A DNA stretch of 64,000 nucleotides from JANWXD01 sp035575135 (GCA_035575135.1 DATLYE010000034.1:62001-126000), one strand, 5' to 3'. Positions 33,801-43,401 are shown, numbered from the stretch's first letter. A program made the numbers and translations. The notes: generated by a model not told the origin, from the sequence alone.

Positions 33801-35419
33801 GGGAGCGCAGAGTGGACGATCTCGCCGCCCAGCACCGTCATGAGGACGCGCGCTTCGAGAATGCGCTTGGGTTCGGCGCGCAGGATGTCCTCGGAGACGA
33901 GAATGAAATCCGCGAGTTTTCCGGGGCGGAGGGAACCTTTGTCGTGTTCCTCGAAGGCCGCGAAGGCCCCGGTCAGCGTCCAGCTTCGGAGCGCTTCTTC
34001 GGGCGTCATGCGCTGCTCGGGGTACCAGCCTCCGGGCGGCTGGCCCTGCCGGTCCTGCCGTGTGATGGCGGCATAGAATCCCCAGAGCGGGTTGGGCTCC
34101 TCGACGGGGAAATCCGAACCGCTTGCGACGGGCACGCCGAGAGAGAGGAAGCGGCGCCAGGCGTAGGCGCCCTTGATGCGCTCCGGCCCGATACGGGCCT
34201 CGGCCCAGCGCATGTCGCTGGTGGCGTGCGCAGGCTGCATGGAGGCGATGATCGAGTAGCGTGCGAACAGCTCGAAGTCGCCGGGGGCCACGGCCTGGGC
34301 ATGCTCGATCCGGAAACGGCGGTCATTCTTACCCCCGAGCACCGAAGCGTACGCCTCGAGGACCATGCGGTTGGCGCGATCCCCGATGGCGTGAGTGTTG
34401 ACCTGAAAACCGCTGCGGATCGCCTCGCGGGCCACGGCCTCGATCTGCTCGCGGGAAAGCAGCAGCAGGCCTGAATTGCCCGGATCGTCGGAGTACGGTT
34501 CGAAGAAGGCTGCGCCGCGGGAGCCCATGGCCCCGTCCGCCATAAGCTTGATGCTGCGCACGGTGAGGCGCTCGCCGATCTCGGGCCCGCGCCGGAGGTA
34601 GTCTTGCCAGAGCTGGCCGGCGCCGCCGATCATGGCGTAGACGCGCACGGGAAGTTTTCCCGCTGCGATGAGGGAGCGGTAGGCTTCCAGCTCCTGGGCG
34701 TTGACGCCGGCATCATGAACGGTAGTAATCCCCAGGCGCGCGCATTCGCGCGCCGCCAGCTCCAGGCGCCGGCGCACCTGTTCGTCGGTGGGGCGAGGGA
34801 TCTTGGAAGCCACAAGCTGCTGGGCGCGATCAATGAGTACGCCCGTAGGCTCGCCGGAAGCATCGCGGATGATCTTCCCGCCGGGAGGATCCGGCGTGGC
34901 CGCAGACACCCCGGCGAGCTCCAGCGCCTTGCGGTTGACCCAGGCGGCGTGGCCGTCCACGCGGGTGAGAAAGACAGGATTCTCGGGAGCTGCGCGGGTC
35001 AGGGGCTCGGCGGTGGGGAACCGCCCGCCCCAGTGGGTCTGATCCCAGTTGGCGCCGCGGATCCACTCGCCCGGCTTGAGCTGTGCGGCGCGGCGGCCGA
35101 CGGCGGCGGCGATTTCCTCGATGGAGCGCACGTAGCGGAAATCGAGCGATTCGAGCGTCTCCCCGAGGCTCTGCATGTGCACGTGACAGTCAATGAAGCC
35201 GGGCATGAGCATCGCCCCGCCGGCATCCACACGGCGCGTGCGCGGGCCGATCCAGGCCGAGACCTCCTCACCCACCGCCACGATCCGGGCGCCTCGAACC
35301 GCGATCGCAGAGGCTTGCGGGCGCTCCGGGTCTACGGTGTAGATGCGGGCGTTGGTGACCACCAGGTCTGCATGTTGCTGTGCCGCAGCCACCGGGAACA
35401 TGGCTAGAATGAGTAACAT
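33797..35419 (-). CDS. YtcJ-like amidohydrolase (amidohydrolase_3), exported
   Basis: About 540 residues. The composite TIM barrel of amidohydrolases is shown by 'MPGFIDCHVHMQSLGE' (HxH metal site), 'FQVNTHAIGDRANRMVL', 'RFRIEHAQAVAPGDF' and 'VPVASGSDFPVEEPNP' (metal-site Asp). The N-terminus 'MLLILAMFPVAAAQQ' is a short signal peptide from ATG 35419; the frame is open to 35527 and an earlier start would overlap the divergent gene further. The enzyme hydrolyses an amide or cyclic amide; the substrate is unknown. It is first in a two-gene operon with the small membrane protein. Confidence 0.85.
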   Translation of the reverse strand: MLLILAMFPVAAAQQHADLVVTNARIYTVDPERPQASAIAVRGARIVAVGEEVSAWIGPRTRRVDAGGAMLMPGFIDCHVHMQSLGETLESLDFRYVRSIEEIAAAVGRRAAQLKPGEWIRGANWDQTHWGGRFPTAEPLTRAAPENPVFLTRVDGHAAWVNRKALELAGVSAATPDPPGGKIIRDASGEPTGVLIDRAQQLVASKIPRPTDEQVRRRLELAARECARLGITTVHDAGVNAQELEAYRSLIAAGKLPVRVYAMIGGAGQLWQDYLRRGPEIGERLTVRSIKLMADGAMGSRGAAFFEPYSDDPGNSGLLLLSREQIEAVAREAIRSGFQVNTHAIGDRANRMVLEAYASVLGGKNDRRFRIEHAQAVAPGDFELFARYSIIASMQPAHATSDMRWAEARIGPERIKGAYAWRRFLSLGVPVASGSDFPVEEPNPLWGFYAAITRQDRQGQPPGGWYPEQRMTPEEALRSWTLTGAFAAFEEHDKGSLRPGKLADFILVSEDILRAEPKRILEARVLMTVLGGEIVHSALP

Positions 35420-36341
35420 GAACGACAGTATGGCACACGCCGGAGAAGCGCCCGGCCTTGCGGAATTGCCGCGGTGGCGGGCTTGGGCGGGAGGCGTGGC
35501 CGGCACACTGCTCGGACTGGCGTTCATCGTGGCGGGCGTCTGGAAGATCTCCGATCCGCTGGGCGCGGCCGTCCGCCTCCATCAGGCGCAGGTCCCGCAC
35601 TTCCTGAGTCTGCCTGCCGCCGTGGTGCTGGGAATTCTGGAAACGTTCGCCGGCACGCTGCTCCTCGTACCCCGGTTCCGCCGCTGGGGAGCGTGGCTGT
35701 CCGGCGCTCTGCTGGTGGCCTTCATGGCCTATATCGCAGCCTACTACGAGGTGCTGCGCGGCGAGGAGTGCAACTGTTTCCCCTGGATCCAGCGCGCCGT
35801 GGGCCCGGCCTTTTTCGTGAGCGACGCCGTGATGCTGGCCCTGGCGTGGCTGGCGGGCTGGGCGGCGCGTCCCTCCTGGGGGCGGCGCAATGCGGCGCTG
35901 GTGCTGGGGGCCGTGGCCGTGTTCGCGCTCGTCTCCCTCGGAGTGTCACTGGCCCGGCAAACGGGCATCAAGGCGCCGGACTCCATCCAGGTCGAGGGAC
36001 GGCCCCTGTCGCTGGAACAAGGACGATTCTTTTTGTTCTTTTTCAACCCCGAGTGCCTGCATTGCGACCGCGCGGCGCGAGAGCTTGCCCGATTGAACTG
36101 GGGCCAGACGCGGGTGGTGGCGGTACCGACGCAGCTACCGCAATTCGGCCGCGAATTCCTGGAGTCCACCGGCCTGAAGGGCGTGCTGACAAGCGACGCC
36201 GAACTGCTGCGCAAGACGTTTCCGTTCACGGACGTCCCCTACGGGGTGGCCGTCGAGAACGGCTACCAGCGCGCGGCCTTCACCAACTTCGAAGGGGCGG
36301 AACTGGAGGCTTCCCTGAGGAAGCTGGGCTTCGTGCGTTAG
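35409..36341 (+). CDS. MauE/DoxX-type membrane protein fused to a thioredoxin-like domain
   Basis: About 310 residues from ATG 35409; ATG 35418 or 35430 are alternatives and none has a strong ribosome-binding site. Residues about 20-170 hold four or five membrane helices of the MauE/DoxX redox type ('GTLLGLAFIVAGVWKISDP') with a Cys pair 'EECNCFPW'. The C-terminal part has a thioredoxin-like domain with C-x-x-C ('FFNPECLHCDRAARELAR'). It likely passes electrons across the membrane for disulfide exchange. Its 5' end overlaps the divergent amidohydrolase start by about 11 bp, so one start is probably misplaced. Confidence 0.82.
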   Translation: MSNMNDSMAHAGEAPGLAELPRWRAWAGGVAGTLLGLAFIVAGVWKISDPLGAAVRLHQAQVPHFLSLPAAVVLGILETFAGTLLLVPRFRRWGAWLSGALLVAFMAYIAAYYEVLRGEECNCFPWIQRAVGPAFFVSDAVMLALAWLAGWAARPSWGRRNAALVLGAVAVFALVSLGVSLARQTGIKAPDSIQVEGRPLSLEQGRFFLFFFNPECLHCDRAARELARLNWGQTRVVAVPTQLPQFGREFLESTGLKGVLTSDAELLRKTFPFTDVPYGVAVENGYQRAAFTNFEGAELEASLRKLGFVR

Positions 36342-36348
36342 AGCAATC

Positions 36349-36366
36349 CAGGCCGATACCGGCCTG
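36349..36366. terminator. Hairpin between convergent genes
   Basis: A perfect 7-bp stem CAGGCCG/CGGCCTG with loop ATAC sits in the 33-bp gap between the convergent MauE-fusion and M48 genes. No T tract follows on either strand, so it may act as a weak, Rho-assisted or RNA-stabilising terminator in both directions. Confidence 0.4.
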
Positions 36367-36374
36367 CTCCGCGC

Positions 36375-37376
36375 TCAGTTCCTGCGCTTGAGTGTCGGGC
36401 GCTCGTCTTCGTCGGACTTCTTCTTTTCGTCCTTGCTCTCGCCTTCCACCGGCGACGTGCTGCCCGGGCTGCGGCGGAGCGTGGGACGGTTGACGTCCTT
36501 GTCGTCCACCTTGCGGCGGTTGTGCATCGCAGCCAGGCGCGCCTTGACGAGGTTGAATTCCGAGGTGTTGACCACGTACTCGGGCTTCGCCTGCAGGATC
36601 TCCTGAATGTTCTTCTGGGCCTTCTGGATGCGGTCGTCGGTGGGCGGATGCGTCGAGAACACTGAAGACATCGTCCCCGGCTTCTTCTTCTCGAGCGCCT
36701 GGATCTTTTCGAAGAAATCTACGAACGCAGTGGGATCGTAGCCCGTCTTGTAAAGATACTGCAGCCCCAGCAGGTCGGCTTCCTCCTCAAAGCCCCGGGA
36801 GAATTTGAGGAACGTCATCGGGATGGCCAGCCCCGCCCCCTGGCGGATAAGGTATCCGGTCCAGCCCCCCATGAAGATGAGGGGGATGCTGGCGATGTTA
36901 GCGATCTGCGCCCGGCTGGCCTGCCGCGTGCCGTGCCGCGCCGCCACGTGAGCGATCTCGTGCGCCATCACGCCTGCCAGCTCCGCTTCGGTGTCGGCCC
37001 TCAGAATCAAACCGGAGTTGACAAAGAAGAACCCGCCCGGCAGAGCGAAAGCATTCACCTCTTCGGCGTCGAGCACCTTAATCGTGAACGGCACCTTGGC
37101 GTCGGAGTTGCGCACCAGATTCTGACCGATGCGGTTCACGTACTCGGCAATGACCGGATCGTCAATGACTTTGGCCTGGTGTTCGACTTCCTGCGCCAGC
37201 TGCTTGCCGAGCGCGATCTCCTTCTCGAGGGAATACAAGTTGATCCCCTTGCCGACATCGCGGTTTCCGATTTCGTCGGGATCCTTCTTTTTGTCCTTGG
37301 CCGTGACGGAAGGCGCCGCTGCCAGAAGCGCCAGCGCGGCCAGGATGCCCAGGGTACGGCGAGCGGTGAGATTCAT
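36375..37376 (-). CDS. M48-family zinc metalloprotease (BepA/LoiP-like)
   Basis: A 333-residue exported protease. I chose ATG 37376 ('MNLTARRTLGILAALALLAA'), with GGGAGGA about 7 bases upstream; the frame opens earlier at 37412. The zinc motif HExxH is 'HEIAH' at residues 139-143, and the third ligand is the Glu in 'FEEEADLLGLQYL'. The C-terminal helices and an acidic/basic tail follow. Periplasmic M48 proteases cut misassembled outer-membrane proteins and LPS-transport parts; that is the inferred role here. Confidence 0.92.
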   Translation of the reverse strand: MNLTARRTLGILAALALLAAAPSVTAKDKKKDPDEIGNRDVGKGINLYSLEKEIALGKQLAQEVEHQAKVIDDPVIAEYVNRIGQNLVRNSDAKVPFTIKVLDAEEVNAFALPGGFFFVNSGLILRADTEAELAGVMAHEIAHVAARHGTRQASRAQIANIASIPLIFMGGWTGYLIRQGAGLAIPMTFLKFSRGFEEEADLLGLQYLYKTGYDPTAFVDFFEKIQALEKKKPGTMSSVFSTHPPTDDRIQKAQKNIQEILQAKPEYVVNTSEFNLVKARLAAMHNRRKVDDKDVNRPTLRRSPGSTSPVEGESKDEKKKSDEDERPTLKRRN

Positions 37377-37464
37377 TTGGCTTCCTCCCGGGTCCAGAGG
37401 CCCTGCCCACATTATACTCCCGAAGGGCCCGAGTCCCTATTGGGTTTAACGTAAACTTGGGGAC

Positions 37465-38610
37465 ATGGGTTACGGTGCGCAACCGGCCGGCACAGACACC
37501 GCACTGTGGAGACAGTACCGCGCCTACTTTCCGGTGACGGCACGCCTCGTGTATATGAATCACGCCGGGGTGGCGCCGCTTTCGAAGCCGGCCGCGGACG
37601 CCATCCGGCAGTTCACCGAAGACGCACTCGAGTTCGGTGCGCTCCACTACGACGACTGGCTGGCGGCGTATGAAGGACTGCGAGCCGCTGCCGCCCGGCT
37701 CATCGGAGCGCGTCCGGAGGAAATTGCCATCGTAAAAAACACCTCCGAAGGGATTGCCACGGTAGCCATGGGGCTGGACTGGAGAGCCGGAGACCGGCTC
37801 GTGGCTTTCGCCGAGGAGTTTCCGGCGAATTACTTTCCCTGGAAGCTGCTCGAAACAGAGGGCGTCCGCGTGGAATGGTTGTCCGTGCGTGACCCGCTCG
37901 AGCGTATCGAGCAAGCCTGCCGGGGCGCACGGCTGCTGGCCCTCAGTTTCGTCCAGTACTTGAGCGGGTACCGTGCCGACCTCGAGGCGATCGGCAGGAT
38001 CTGCCGCATGCATGGCTGCTTGTTCTTGGTGGATGCGATCCAGGGGCTGGGGGCTTTCCCTCTGGACGTCGAGCGGGCGAGCATTGACGCCCTGGCAGCG
38101 GACGGACATAAATGGCTGCTCGGGCCGGAGGGCTGCGGTGTGCTCTACGTGCGCCGCGCGGTGCAGGAGATGGTCCGGCCGAAGGAGATCGGCTGGACCA
38201 ATTTCGCCGGCTACACGGATTACGCTTCCCGGGATACGACGCTGCGTGCCGATGCGGGACGCTACGAGTGCGGCACGCTGAACACGGTGGGTTGCTTCGG
38301 GCTGCGGGCATCCATCGAGTTCCTGCTGGGCGTGGGTGTGGAACGCATCGGCGAGACGCTGTTGCACCTGACCGAGCGCATCGCCGCCGGCGTGAAGCAG
38401 AAGGGCTATCAAGTCCTGCATCGCGGTAATGCTGAAAACGGATCGGGCATTATCAGTTTCCGGCGGGACGATGCAGAGAGCGAAGCCGTGGTACGGGCGC
38501 TGCGCCGGAAAGGGATCGTGTTAGCGGCGCGCCAGGGCTGGATCCGGGCCTCGCCGCACTTCTACATCAGCGAAGAGGAAGTGGACCGTTTGCTGGCCGA
38601 GCTGCCGTGA
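37465..38610 (+). CDS. Class V aminotransferase-fold PLP enzyme
   Basis: A 381-residue PLP enzyme of the NifS/isopenicillin-N-epimerase/kynureninase type. The PLP lysine is K216 in 'AADGHKWLLGPEG' and the ring-pairing Asp is D190 in 'FLVDAIQGLG'. The active-site Cys loop of SufS/NifS is absent: the end reads 'ARQGWIRASPHFYISEEEVD', so it is probably not a cysteine desulfurase or selenocysteine lyase despite similar overall sequence. An epimerase, lyase or decarboxylating role is open. It is monocistronic and divergent from the M48 gene by about 90 bp. Confidence 0.85.
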   Translation: MGYGAQPAGTDTALWRQYRAYFPVTARLVYMNHAGVAPLSKPAADAIRQFTEDALEFGALHYDDWLAAYEGLRAAAARLIGARPEEIAIVKNTSEGIATVAMGLDWRAGDRLVAFAEEFPANYFPWKLLETEGVRVEWLSVRDPLERIEQACRGARLLALSFVQYLSGYRADLEAIGRICRMHGCLFLVDAIQGLGAFPLDVERASIDALAADGHKWLLGPEGCGVLYVRRAVQEMVRPKEIGWTNFAGYTDYASRDTTLRADAGRYECGTLNTVGCFGLRASIEFLLGVGVERIGETLLHLTERIAAGVKQKGYQVLHRGNAENGSGIISFRRDDAESEAVVRALRRKGIVLAARQGWIRASPHFYISEEEVDRLLAELP

Positions 38611-38619
38611 GCCGCGCCG

Positions 38620-40188
38620 CTACGTTCCCGGCGCTCCGGCGCCCGTGTAGACCGGCTCAATGCTGACCGACTCGCGGTGCTGGTCGAGCCAGCGCGTAAC
38701 GCCGCCAGGAGTGCGGAGCCGGCCGCGCAACAACTCCAGCATCAGCTCGTGGCTCAACACCGTGTTGAAGGCGTGCTCGTAGACGGCGGGCCTGCTCTTG
38801 CCGGCCAGCTTGAGCAAGAACGGTACACGATGCTCCTTGATGCCGTCAATCAACTCCGAGGTCCGCAGCCAGTGGTCGGAAGTGAGCAAAAGCGCGGTCT
38901 GGTCCCACAGCCCGGCGGCCTCCAGATCGCGGCGGAACTGCCCCACGGTGCGGTCTACCAGCGCTAAGGCGTCGAAGTATCCCAGTACGGGATCCATGTC
39001 GAACCGGTAGGTTCCGGTCTGCCGGTCATAGAAGTAGGGGCCGTGAGGTATGGGCAGGTGCAGGAGCACCAAGTCCAGAGAAGCATCCGTGAGGCACTTG
39101 GAGGCCTCGCGGAGCATTTGATCGAAAAGCTGGCTGTGATGCAGCGCGTCGAGGGATTCCGGGGAGACCGAGAAGACGGCTTTTTTGACCACGATCTGCC
39201 ACTGCCCGGCGAGTACGCGAGACAGCGAGGATCCGCCGGAGGAGCCCAGCGGATCGCTCTGCCAGCAGGAGTCGAGCGAGTCGCTGAGCAGCGCGCAGTA
39301 GGGGATGTACCATCCCACGACGGCGGTGCGGAAGCCTTCCTGGCGCGCGCGCCGGAACAGGTTGGCGTGCTCGCTCCAGAGAACCGCCTCGGGACGATCG
39401 CGGAAGAGCAGCCGGAGCTGGCGGCCGCGTTCCGGCTCCAGCCGCAGGAGCACGCCGCCTGAGATGGTCGAAAGCATGGAATACTGTGTCTGCTCAGCGG
39501 GGGCGTAGGCTGCGGAGGCGTACAGTGCCTCGCGCCGCAGCCGGTCCAGCTCGGGCAGAGCCAGGTCGTCGGGGCGTTGCTCAAAAGTGAGTCGCTGATC
39601 CCACTCATCGAACACGACCCACACCACGCGGGAGGCAGGCTGAGCCCGGGGCATTTCCGCGGAGGGCGGCGGAAGCACGGGGCCTTGTTTGGCGGCATAC
39701 ATCCGCCAGCCCGCCCGGGCGAACGTAACTCCCACGAAGGGCGAGAAGACCAGAAGCACGCCGTAAAGCAGCGCGGCGATCCGGCGGTAGTGGCGTGGGA
39801 GGAGTAACAAGAGCAATAGCACGGATGCGGCGGCGATGACCACAACCGTGTTACCGGGAACCGGCAGCGCCGCCAGCGACGGGCGCGGGCGGTATCGTGT
39901 CAAAACTGTGTAACAGGCAGCCGCCGGCGCCCATGTGAGCGCCGCAATTCCTCCCAGCACCGCCAGGAGCCTCCATCCGCGAAATCTCCGCCGCAGCGAG
40001 AAGATCACCAGGTAAAAAGCGGCCGCCAGGGAAAGGACGTTGAGGATGGCTCCGGCGTACTCGGCCGGCGGCGAAAGACGCAAGCGTGCAAACGGATCCC
40101 GGAAATCTCCCAGCAGCGAAGACCAGACACCGAAAAAGCAGAGATTGGCCAGCGACAGCGCCACCGCGACGTCCTTCCACATGCGCAC
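38620..40188 (-). CDS. Membrane-anchored sulfatase/alkaline-phosphatase-superfamily protein
   Basis: A 522-residue protein. Four or five membrane helices (about 1-170) are followed by an exported sulfatase-fold domain. 'VVWVVFDEWDQRL' and 'ALLLTSDHWLRTSEL' are the two metal-binding Asp/His motifs of the superfamily, and the Thr/Ser nucleophile is likely in 'AEQTQYSMLSTISGG'. No Cys/Ser-x-Pro-x-Arg sulfatase signature is present, so a formylglycine sulfatase is unlikely. The build resembles phosphoglycerol or phosphoethanolamine transferases such as LtaS. It is convergent with the PLP enzyme gene. Confidence 0.8.
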   Translation of the reverse strand: MRMWKDVAVALSLANLCFFGVWSSLLGDFRDPFARLRLSPPAEYAGAILNVLSLAAAFYLVIFSLRRRFRGWRLLAVLGGIAALTWAPAAACYTVLTRYRPRPSLAALPVPGNTVVVIAAASVLLLLLLLPRHYRRIAALLYGVLLVFSPFVGVTFARAGWRMYAAKQGPVLPPPSAEMPRAQPASRVVWVVFDEWDQRLTFEQRPDDLALPELDRLRREALYASAAYAPAEQTQYSMLSTISGGVLLRLEPERGRQLRLLFRDRPEAVLWSEHANLFRRARQEGFRTAVVGWYIPYCALLSDSLDSCWQSDPLGSSGGSSLSRVLAGQWQIVVKKAVFSVSPESLDALHHSQLFDQMLREASKCLTDASLDLVLLHLPIPHGPYFYDRQTGTYRFDMDPVLGYFDALALVDRTVGQFRRDLEAAGLWDQTALLLTSDHWLRTSELIDGIKEHRVPFLLKLAGKSRPAVYEHAFNTVLSHELMLELLRGRLRTPGGVTRWLDQHRESVSIEPVYTGAGAPGT

Positions 40189-40310
40189 GACCTAATCAGT
40201 TTACTGCGACGCCGACTGTGAGAGGCGTAAATCCCGTTGCCGGCGATGCCCCTGCTCGGCCTGAGGCGCCGCTGGAACTCGTGTGTCGTTTGGTGCAGGT
40301 CAATGACCAC

Positions 40311-40350
40311 TTGACAACCCGTTCAATAGGATATATCGTTATATTGATAT
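40311..40350 (+). promoter_or_regulatory. Promoter and likely operator of the GntR-led sugar cluster
   Basis: TTGACA (40311-40316) is followed by an AT-rich tract with TATATC (15-base spacing) or TATCGT (17-base spacing) as -10. The imperfect palindrome ATATC-N8-GATAT (40333-40350) ends at the regulator ATG. No ribosome-binding site separates it from ATG 40349, so the mRNA may be leaderless. The palindrome is a good candidate for autoregulation by the GntR protein. Confidence 0.55.
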
Positions 40351-41116
40351 GCTCACAAGGGCGGCGCCTCTGCCGCTTCACTACCAGCTCCACCTTGACC
40401 TTCTGCGGAAGATCCAGGCTGGAGAACTCAAGCCCGACCAAAAGCTCGAGCCGGAGGACTTGCTGGCGCAGCGCTACGGAGTCAGCCGCATCACGGTGCG
40501 CCGGGCACTGTCCGATCTTGCGCGCGCCGGTTACCTGCGGCGGGAGCAGGGTCGGGGCACCTTCGTCAACCCGCCGCGGCTGGCTCAAGGCCCGCGCGAG
40601 TTGACCAGCTTCACCGAGGAGATGCGCCGCCACGGGCGTGTGGCGTCCTCGCAAGTGCTTTTTCAGGGCGTTGTCGCCGCCGACGCCGAACTGGCGGAGC
40701 GGCTGAAGGTCCCGGCCGGAGCCGAGGTTTTCCGGCTGGAGCGACTGAGACTGGCCGATGGTGAGCCCATGGGGTTCCAGAAAGCCCACATTCCGCTATA
40801 CCTGGCCCCGGGCCTGGTTTCGGAATCCTTCGAGGCGCGGTCCCTTTATGAGATTTTGCGCGATCACTACGGACTGCGCCCGGCCCGGGCTACGGAATGC
40901 CACTACGCCGTGAGCGCGGGCGCCGACCTCGCCTCGCTTTTGAAAGTGCCGGCCGGGTCCCCACTGCTCGCTGCCGAGAGGCTTACCTTCTTGGCGGACG
41001 GGCGGATTCTGGAATTCGTCGAGTCGGCCATGCGGGCGGACCGCTACAAAATTGTTCTCGAGCTGGCGGCCGCCCGGGCCGAACCGTATCCCACACCTGC
41101 GATTGGGAGCGCCTGA
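40349..41116 (+). CDS. GntR-family regulator, HutC/UTRA subfamily
   Basis: A 255-residue regulator. Residues 8-75 form the winged helix ('LKPDQKLEPEDLLAQRYGVS', 'ITVRRALSDLARAGYLRREQ', 'GRGTFV'). Residues 95-245 are a UTRA ligand-binding domain ('VPAGAEVFRLERLRLADGEP', 'AERLTFLADGRILEF'). UTRA proteins sense small sugars or amino-sugar phosphates and release DNA on binding. The stop overlaps the GH42 start (TGATG), so it is the first gene of the cluster and probably its controller. Confidence 0.92.
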   Translation: MLTRAAPLPLHYQLHLDLLRKIQAGELKPDQKLEPEDLLAQRYGVSRITVRRALSDLARAGYLRREQGRGTFVNPPRLAQGPRELTSFTEEMRRHGRVASSQVLFQGVVAADAELAERLKVPAGAEVFRLERLRLADGEPMGFQKAHIPLYLAPGLVSESFEARSLYEILRDHYGLRPARATECHYAVSAGADLASLLKVPAGSPLLAAERLTFLADGRILEFVESAMRADRYKIVLELAAARAEPYPTPAIGSA

Positions 41117-43395
41117 TGCGAAGCGTTGCAGCGTTGTGTCTCTCCGGCCTGCTTTGGGCTTCGGACTTTCCGCCCGATCAAGCCCGCAGCCGCGGTGAGG
41201 AGTCCTTTTTCCCCTTCGCCGTCTGGTACGGCGGCGGCAAGGCGCGGGCGCCGATGCTCGAAGCCGATCCGGAACGCCAGCGGGATGCGTGGCGCCGCGA
41301 CCTGGAAACCATCCGCGACCTGGGATTCAACTCGATCAAGTGCTGGGTGGACTGGAGCAGTGCGGAACCGCGGCCCGGACAGTACGATTTCCGGCACCTG
41401 CGGCAACTTCTCGAGCTGGCCGAAGAAACCGGGCTCAAGGTTCTGGTGCAGGTCTACATTGATTCGGCGCCGGACTGGGTGGGAGCCGAGTACCCGGATT
41501 CGAAGTTTGTCGCCAACAGCGGCTACGTGGTGGAATCGCAGGCCGCGCCCGGTTTCTGCTTCGACCATCCCGGGGTTCGCCGGCGCGTGCTGGACTTCTA
41601 CGCCGCCGCAGCGCGCGAAGCCGCCCGCCACCGCTCGTTTTACGGCTGGGATCTGTGGAGTGAACCGCACATCATCAACTGGGCCACGATGCGGTTCCTG
41701 ACCAATCCGGAGTTCTGCTTTTGCCGGCACACCTGCGCGCGTTTCCGCAGGTGGCTCGAGCAGAAATACGGCACGCTCGACGCCGTCAACCGGGCCTGGT
41801 ACCGCAGGTTTACCGGCTGGGACCAGATCGAGCCTCCCCGCTTCAGCACGATTCTTTCTTACACGGACTACATAGACTGGCGCTACTTTATTTTGGACAA
41901 ACTTTCCGAAGATCTGCGCGCAAAAGCGGAGGCCGTGCTCCGGGAGGCGCCGCGCGGGGTCGTGACCAGCCACTCGGCATCGCCTGCGCTGGTTACTAAC
42001 CCACTTGCGGGCCATGGCAATCCGGACGATTGGAAGATGGCGCGCGTGATCCAGTACTGGGGCCTGTCGTTGTATCCCAAACACTCCGCGCCGGTGGGCA
42101 TAGATACGGTGATGCGGGCCGCACGGCTGGATTTCGCCAGATCTGCCGGTTATCGCTTCTCTGACGGGTTCTACCTGGGGGAGTTCCAAACCGGCTTCGG
42201 GACGGTGGGCCTGCGTGTCAGCGCGCCAGTGACGGCCGCCGACCTCACCCACTGGACCTGGAGCGCCATCGCCAGAGGAGCGAAAGGTTTGAATTACTAC
42301 GCGTTCTACCCCATGAGTTCGGGCTACGAGGCAGGAGGCTTCGGTCTCATCCACCTGGACGGGCGGCTTACGGAACGCGCAAAGGTGCTCGGCGAGATCG
42401 GCAAGACGGTATCGAGGAATGCTTCGTTATTTCTCCAGGCACGTCCTCCGCGGGCCGAAGTGGCGATCGTGTACAACCCGCTGGCCTACATGGTGGGCGG
42501 TCCCCGGCGGTTGCCCATGCCGGGAGCGCAGGATGAGTACGAGGGAGTGGAGCGGGACTCATGGCTGGGCATTTACAGAGCATTGTTTGCCGCCAACGTT
42601 CCTGTGGACTATGTGCACGCTGATGATCTCGCAGAGAACGGCGTGGGAAGTTACAAATTACTTTACGTGCCTTACCCGATCATGATGCGGGAAGGCACGG
42701 CGCGGGCGATCACCCGGTTCGTGGCCGAGGGCGGCTTCGCCGTCATGGAGGCGCGGGCCGCATGGAACGATGACCGCGGTTACGCCACGCCCACGATTCC
42801 GGGCTTCGGGCTGGACCGCGTGTTCGGCGCGCGGGAGGAGGCGGTGCGCCCGGTCGAAAACACCACGCTGACGATCCGCAGCCCCCACCCCGCCCTGGCG
42901 CGGCTCCCCGTCGGCACGCGCCTGCCTGGGCGGATGTATCAGGAGGCGCTGGAGCCGCTCGAAGGCGGTCAGGTCCTGGCCGTGTTCGAAGACGGGACTC
43001 CGGCGCTGGTGGCGTCGCGGCATGGCAAAGGGCAGACGCTGATGGCGGGCTCCTATTTGAGTCTGGCCTACGAGCGCACACGCAACCCGGAGCTGGAACG
43101 TTTCTTCATGGGCATCGTCGATTGGGCAGGCGTCCGGCGGCCGGCGGAGGCTTCAAGCGGCGTCGAAGTCCGCTGGCTGGAAGGGCCGAGCTACACGCTG
43201 CTGTTTGCGCTCAACGACGCGGACCGCCCGGTCGGGGCCCAGATTCGCTGGCGAGCCGCCTCTCGCCCGGCTGCCGTGCGCGATATCGAGACGGGTCAGA
43301 CCGTGGCGTTCCGATGGGAGGCAGGCCGACTGGTGCTCGAGAAAACATTGCCCCGCCAGGGGGCATGGGTTTTGGAGATCCAGGAAGGGAGGTAA
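41116..43395 (+). CDS. GH42 beta-galactosidase, exported
   Basis: A 759-residue enzyme with an apparent signal peptide ('MRSVAALCLSGLLWASD'). I chose ATG 41116, which overlaps the regulator stop; a frame from 40897 would run through the regulator. The GH-A barrel (about 30-400) has 'FFPFAVWYGGG', acid/base E183 in 'WDLWSEPHIINW' and nucleophile E356 in 'GFYLGEFQTGFG'. Cysteines in 'EFCFCRHTCARF' match the zinc cluster of GH42. A glutamine-amidotransferase-like trimer domain (about 410-640) and C-terminal beta domain follow. It removes beta-galactose from oligosaccharides, probably outside the cytoplasm. Confidence 0.9.
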   Translation: MRSVAALCLSGLLWASDFPPDQARSRGEESFFPFAVWYGGGKARAPMLEADPERQRDAWRRDLETIRDLGFNSIKCWVDWSSAEPRPGQYDFRHLRQLLELAEETGLKVLVQVYIDSAPDWVGAEYPDSKFVANSGYVVESQAAPGFCFDHPGVRRRVLDFYAAAAREAARHRSFYGWDLWSEPHIINWATMRFLTNPEFCFCRHTCARFRRWLEQKYGTLDAVNRAWYRRFTGWDQIEPPRFSTILSYTDYIDWRYFILDKLSEDLRAKAEAVLREAPRGVVTSHSASPALVTNPLAGHGNPDDWKMARVIQYWGLSLYPKHSAPVGIDTVMRAARLDFARSAGYRFSDGFYLGEFQTGFGTVGLRVSAPVTAADLTHWTWSAIARGAKGLNYYAFYPMSSGYEAGGFGLIHLDGRLTERAKVLGEIGKTVSRNASLFLQARPPRAEVAIVYNPLAYMVGGPRRLPMPGAQDEYEGVERDSWLGIYRALFAANVPVDYVHADDLAENGVGSYKLLYVPYPIMMREGTARAITRFVAEGGFAVMEARAAWNDDRGYATPTIPGFGLDRVFGAREEAVRPVENTTLTIRSPHPALARLPVGTRLPGRMYQEALEPLEGGQVLAVFEDGTPALVASRHGKGQTLMAGSYLSLAYERTRNPELERFFMGIVDWAGVRRPAEASSGVEVRWLEGPSYTLLFALNDADRPVGAQIRWRAASRPAAVRDIETGQTVAFRWEAGRLVLEKTLPRQGAWVLEIQEGR

Positions 43396-43401
43396 GGGAG
43401 T

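Noticed and set aside
37465..38610. Class V aminotransferase as selenocysteine lyase supporting the Sec hypothesis
   Set aside because: The active-site Cys loop of SufS/CsdB-type enzymes is missing, and the gene is 8.5 kb from the HMA operon.
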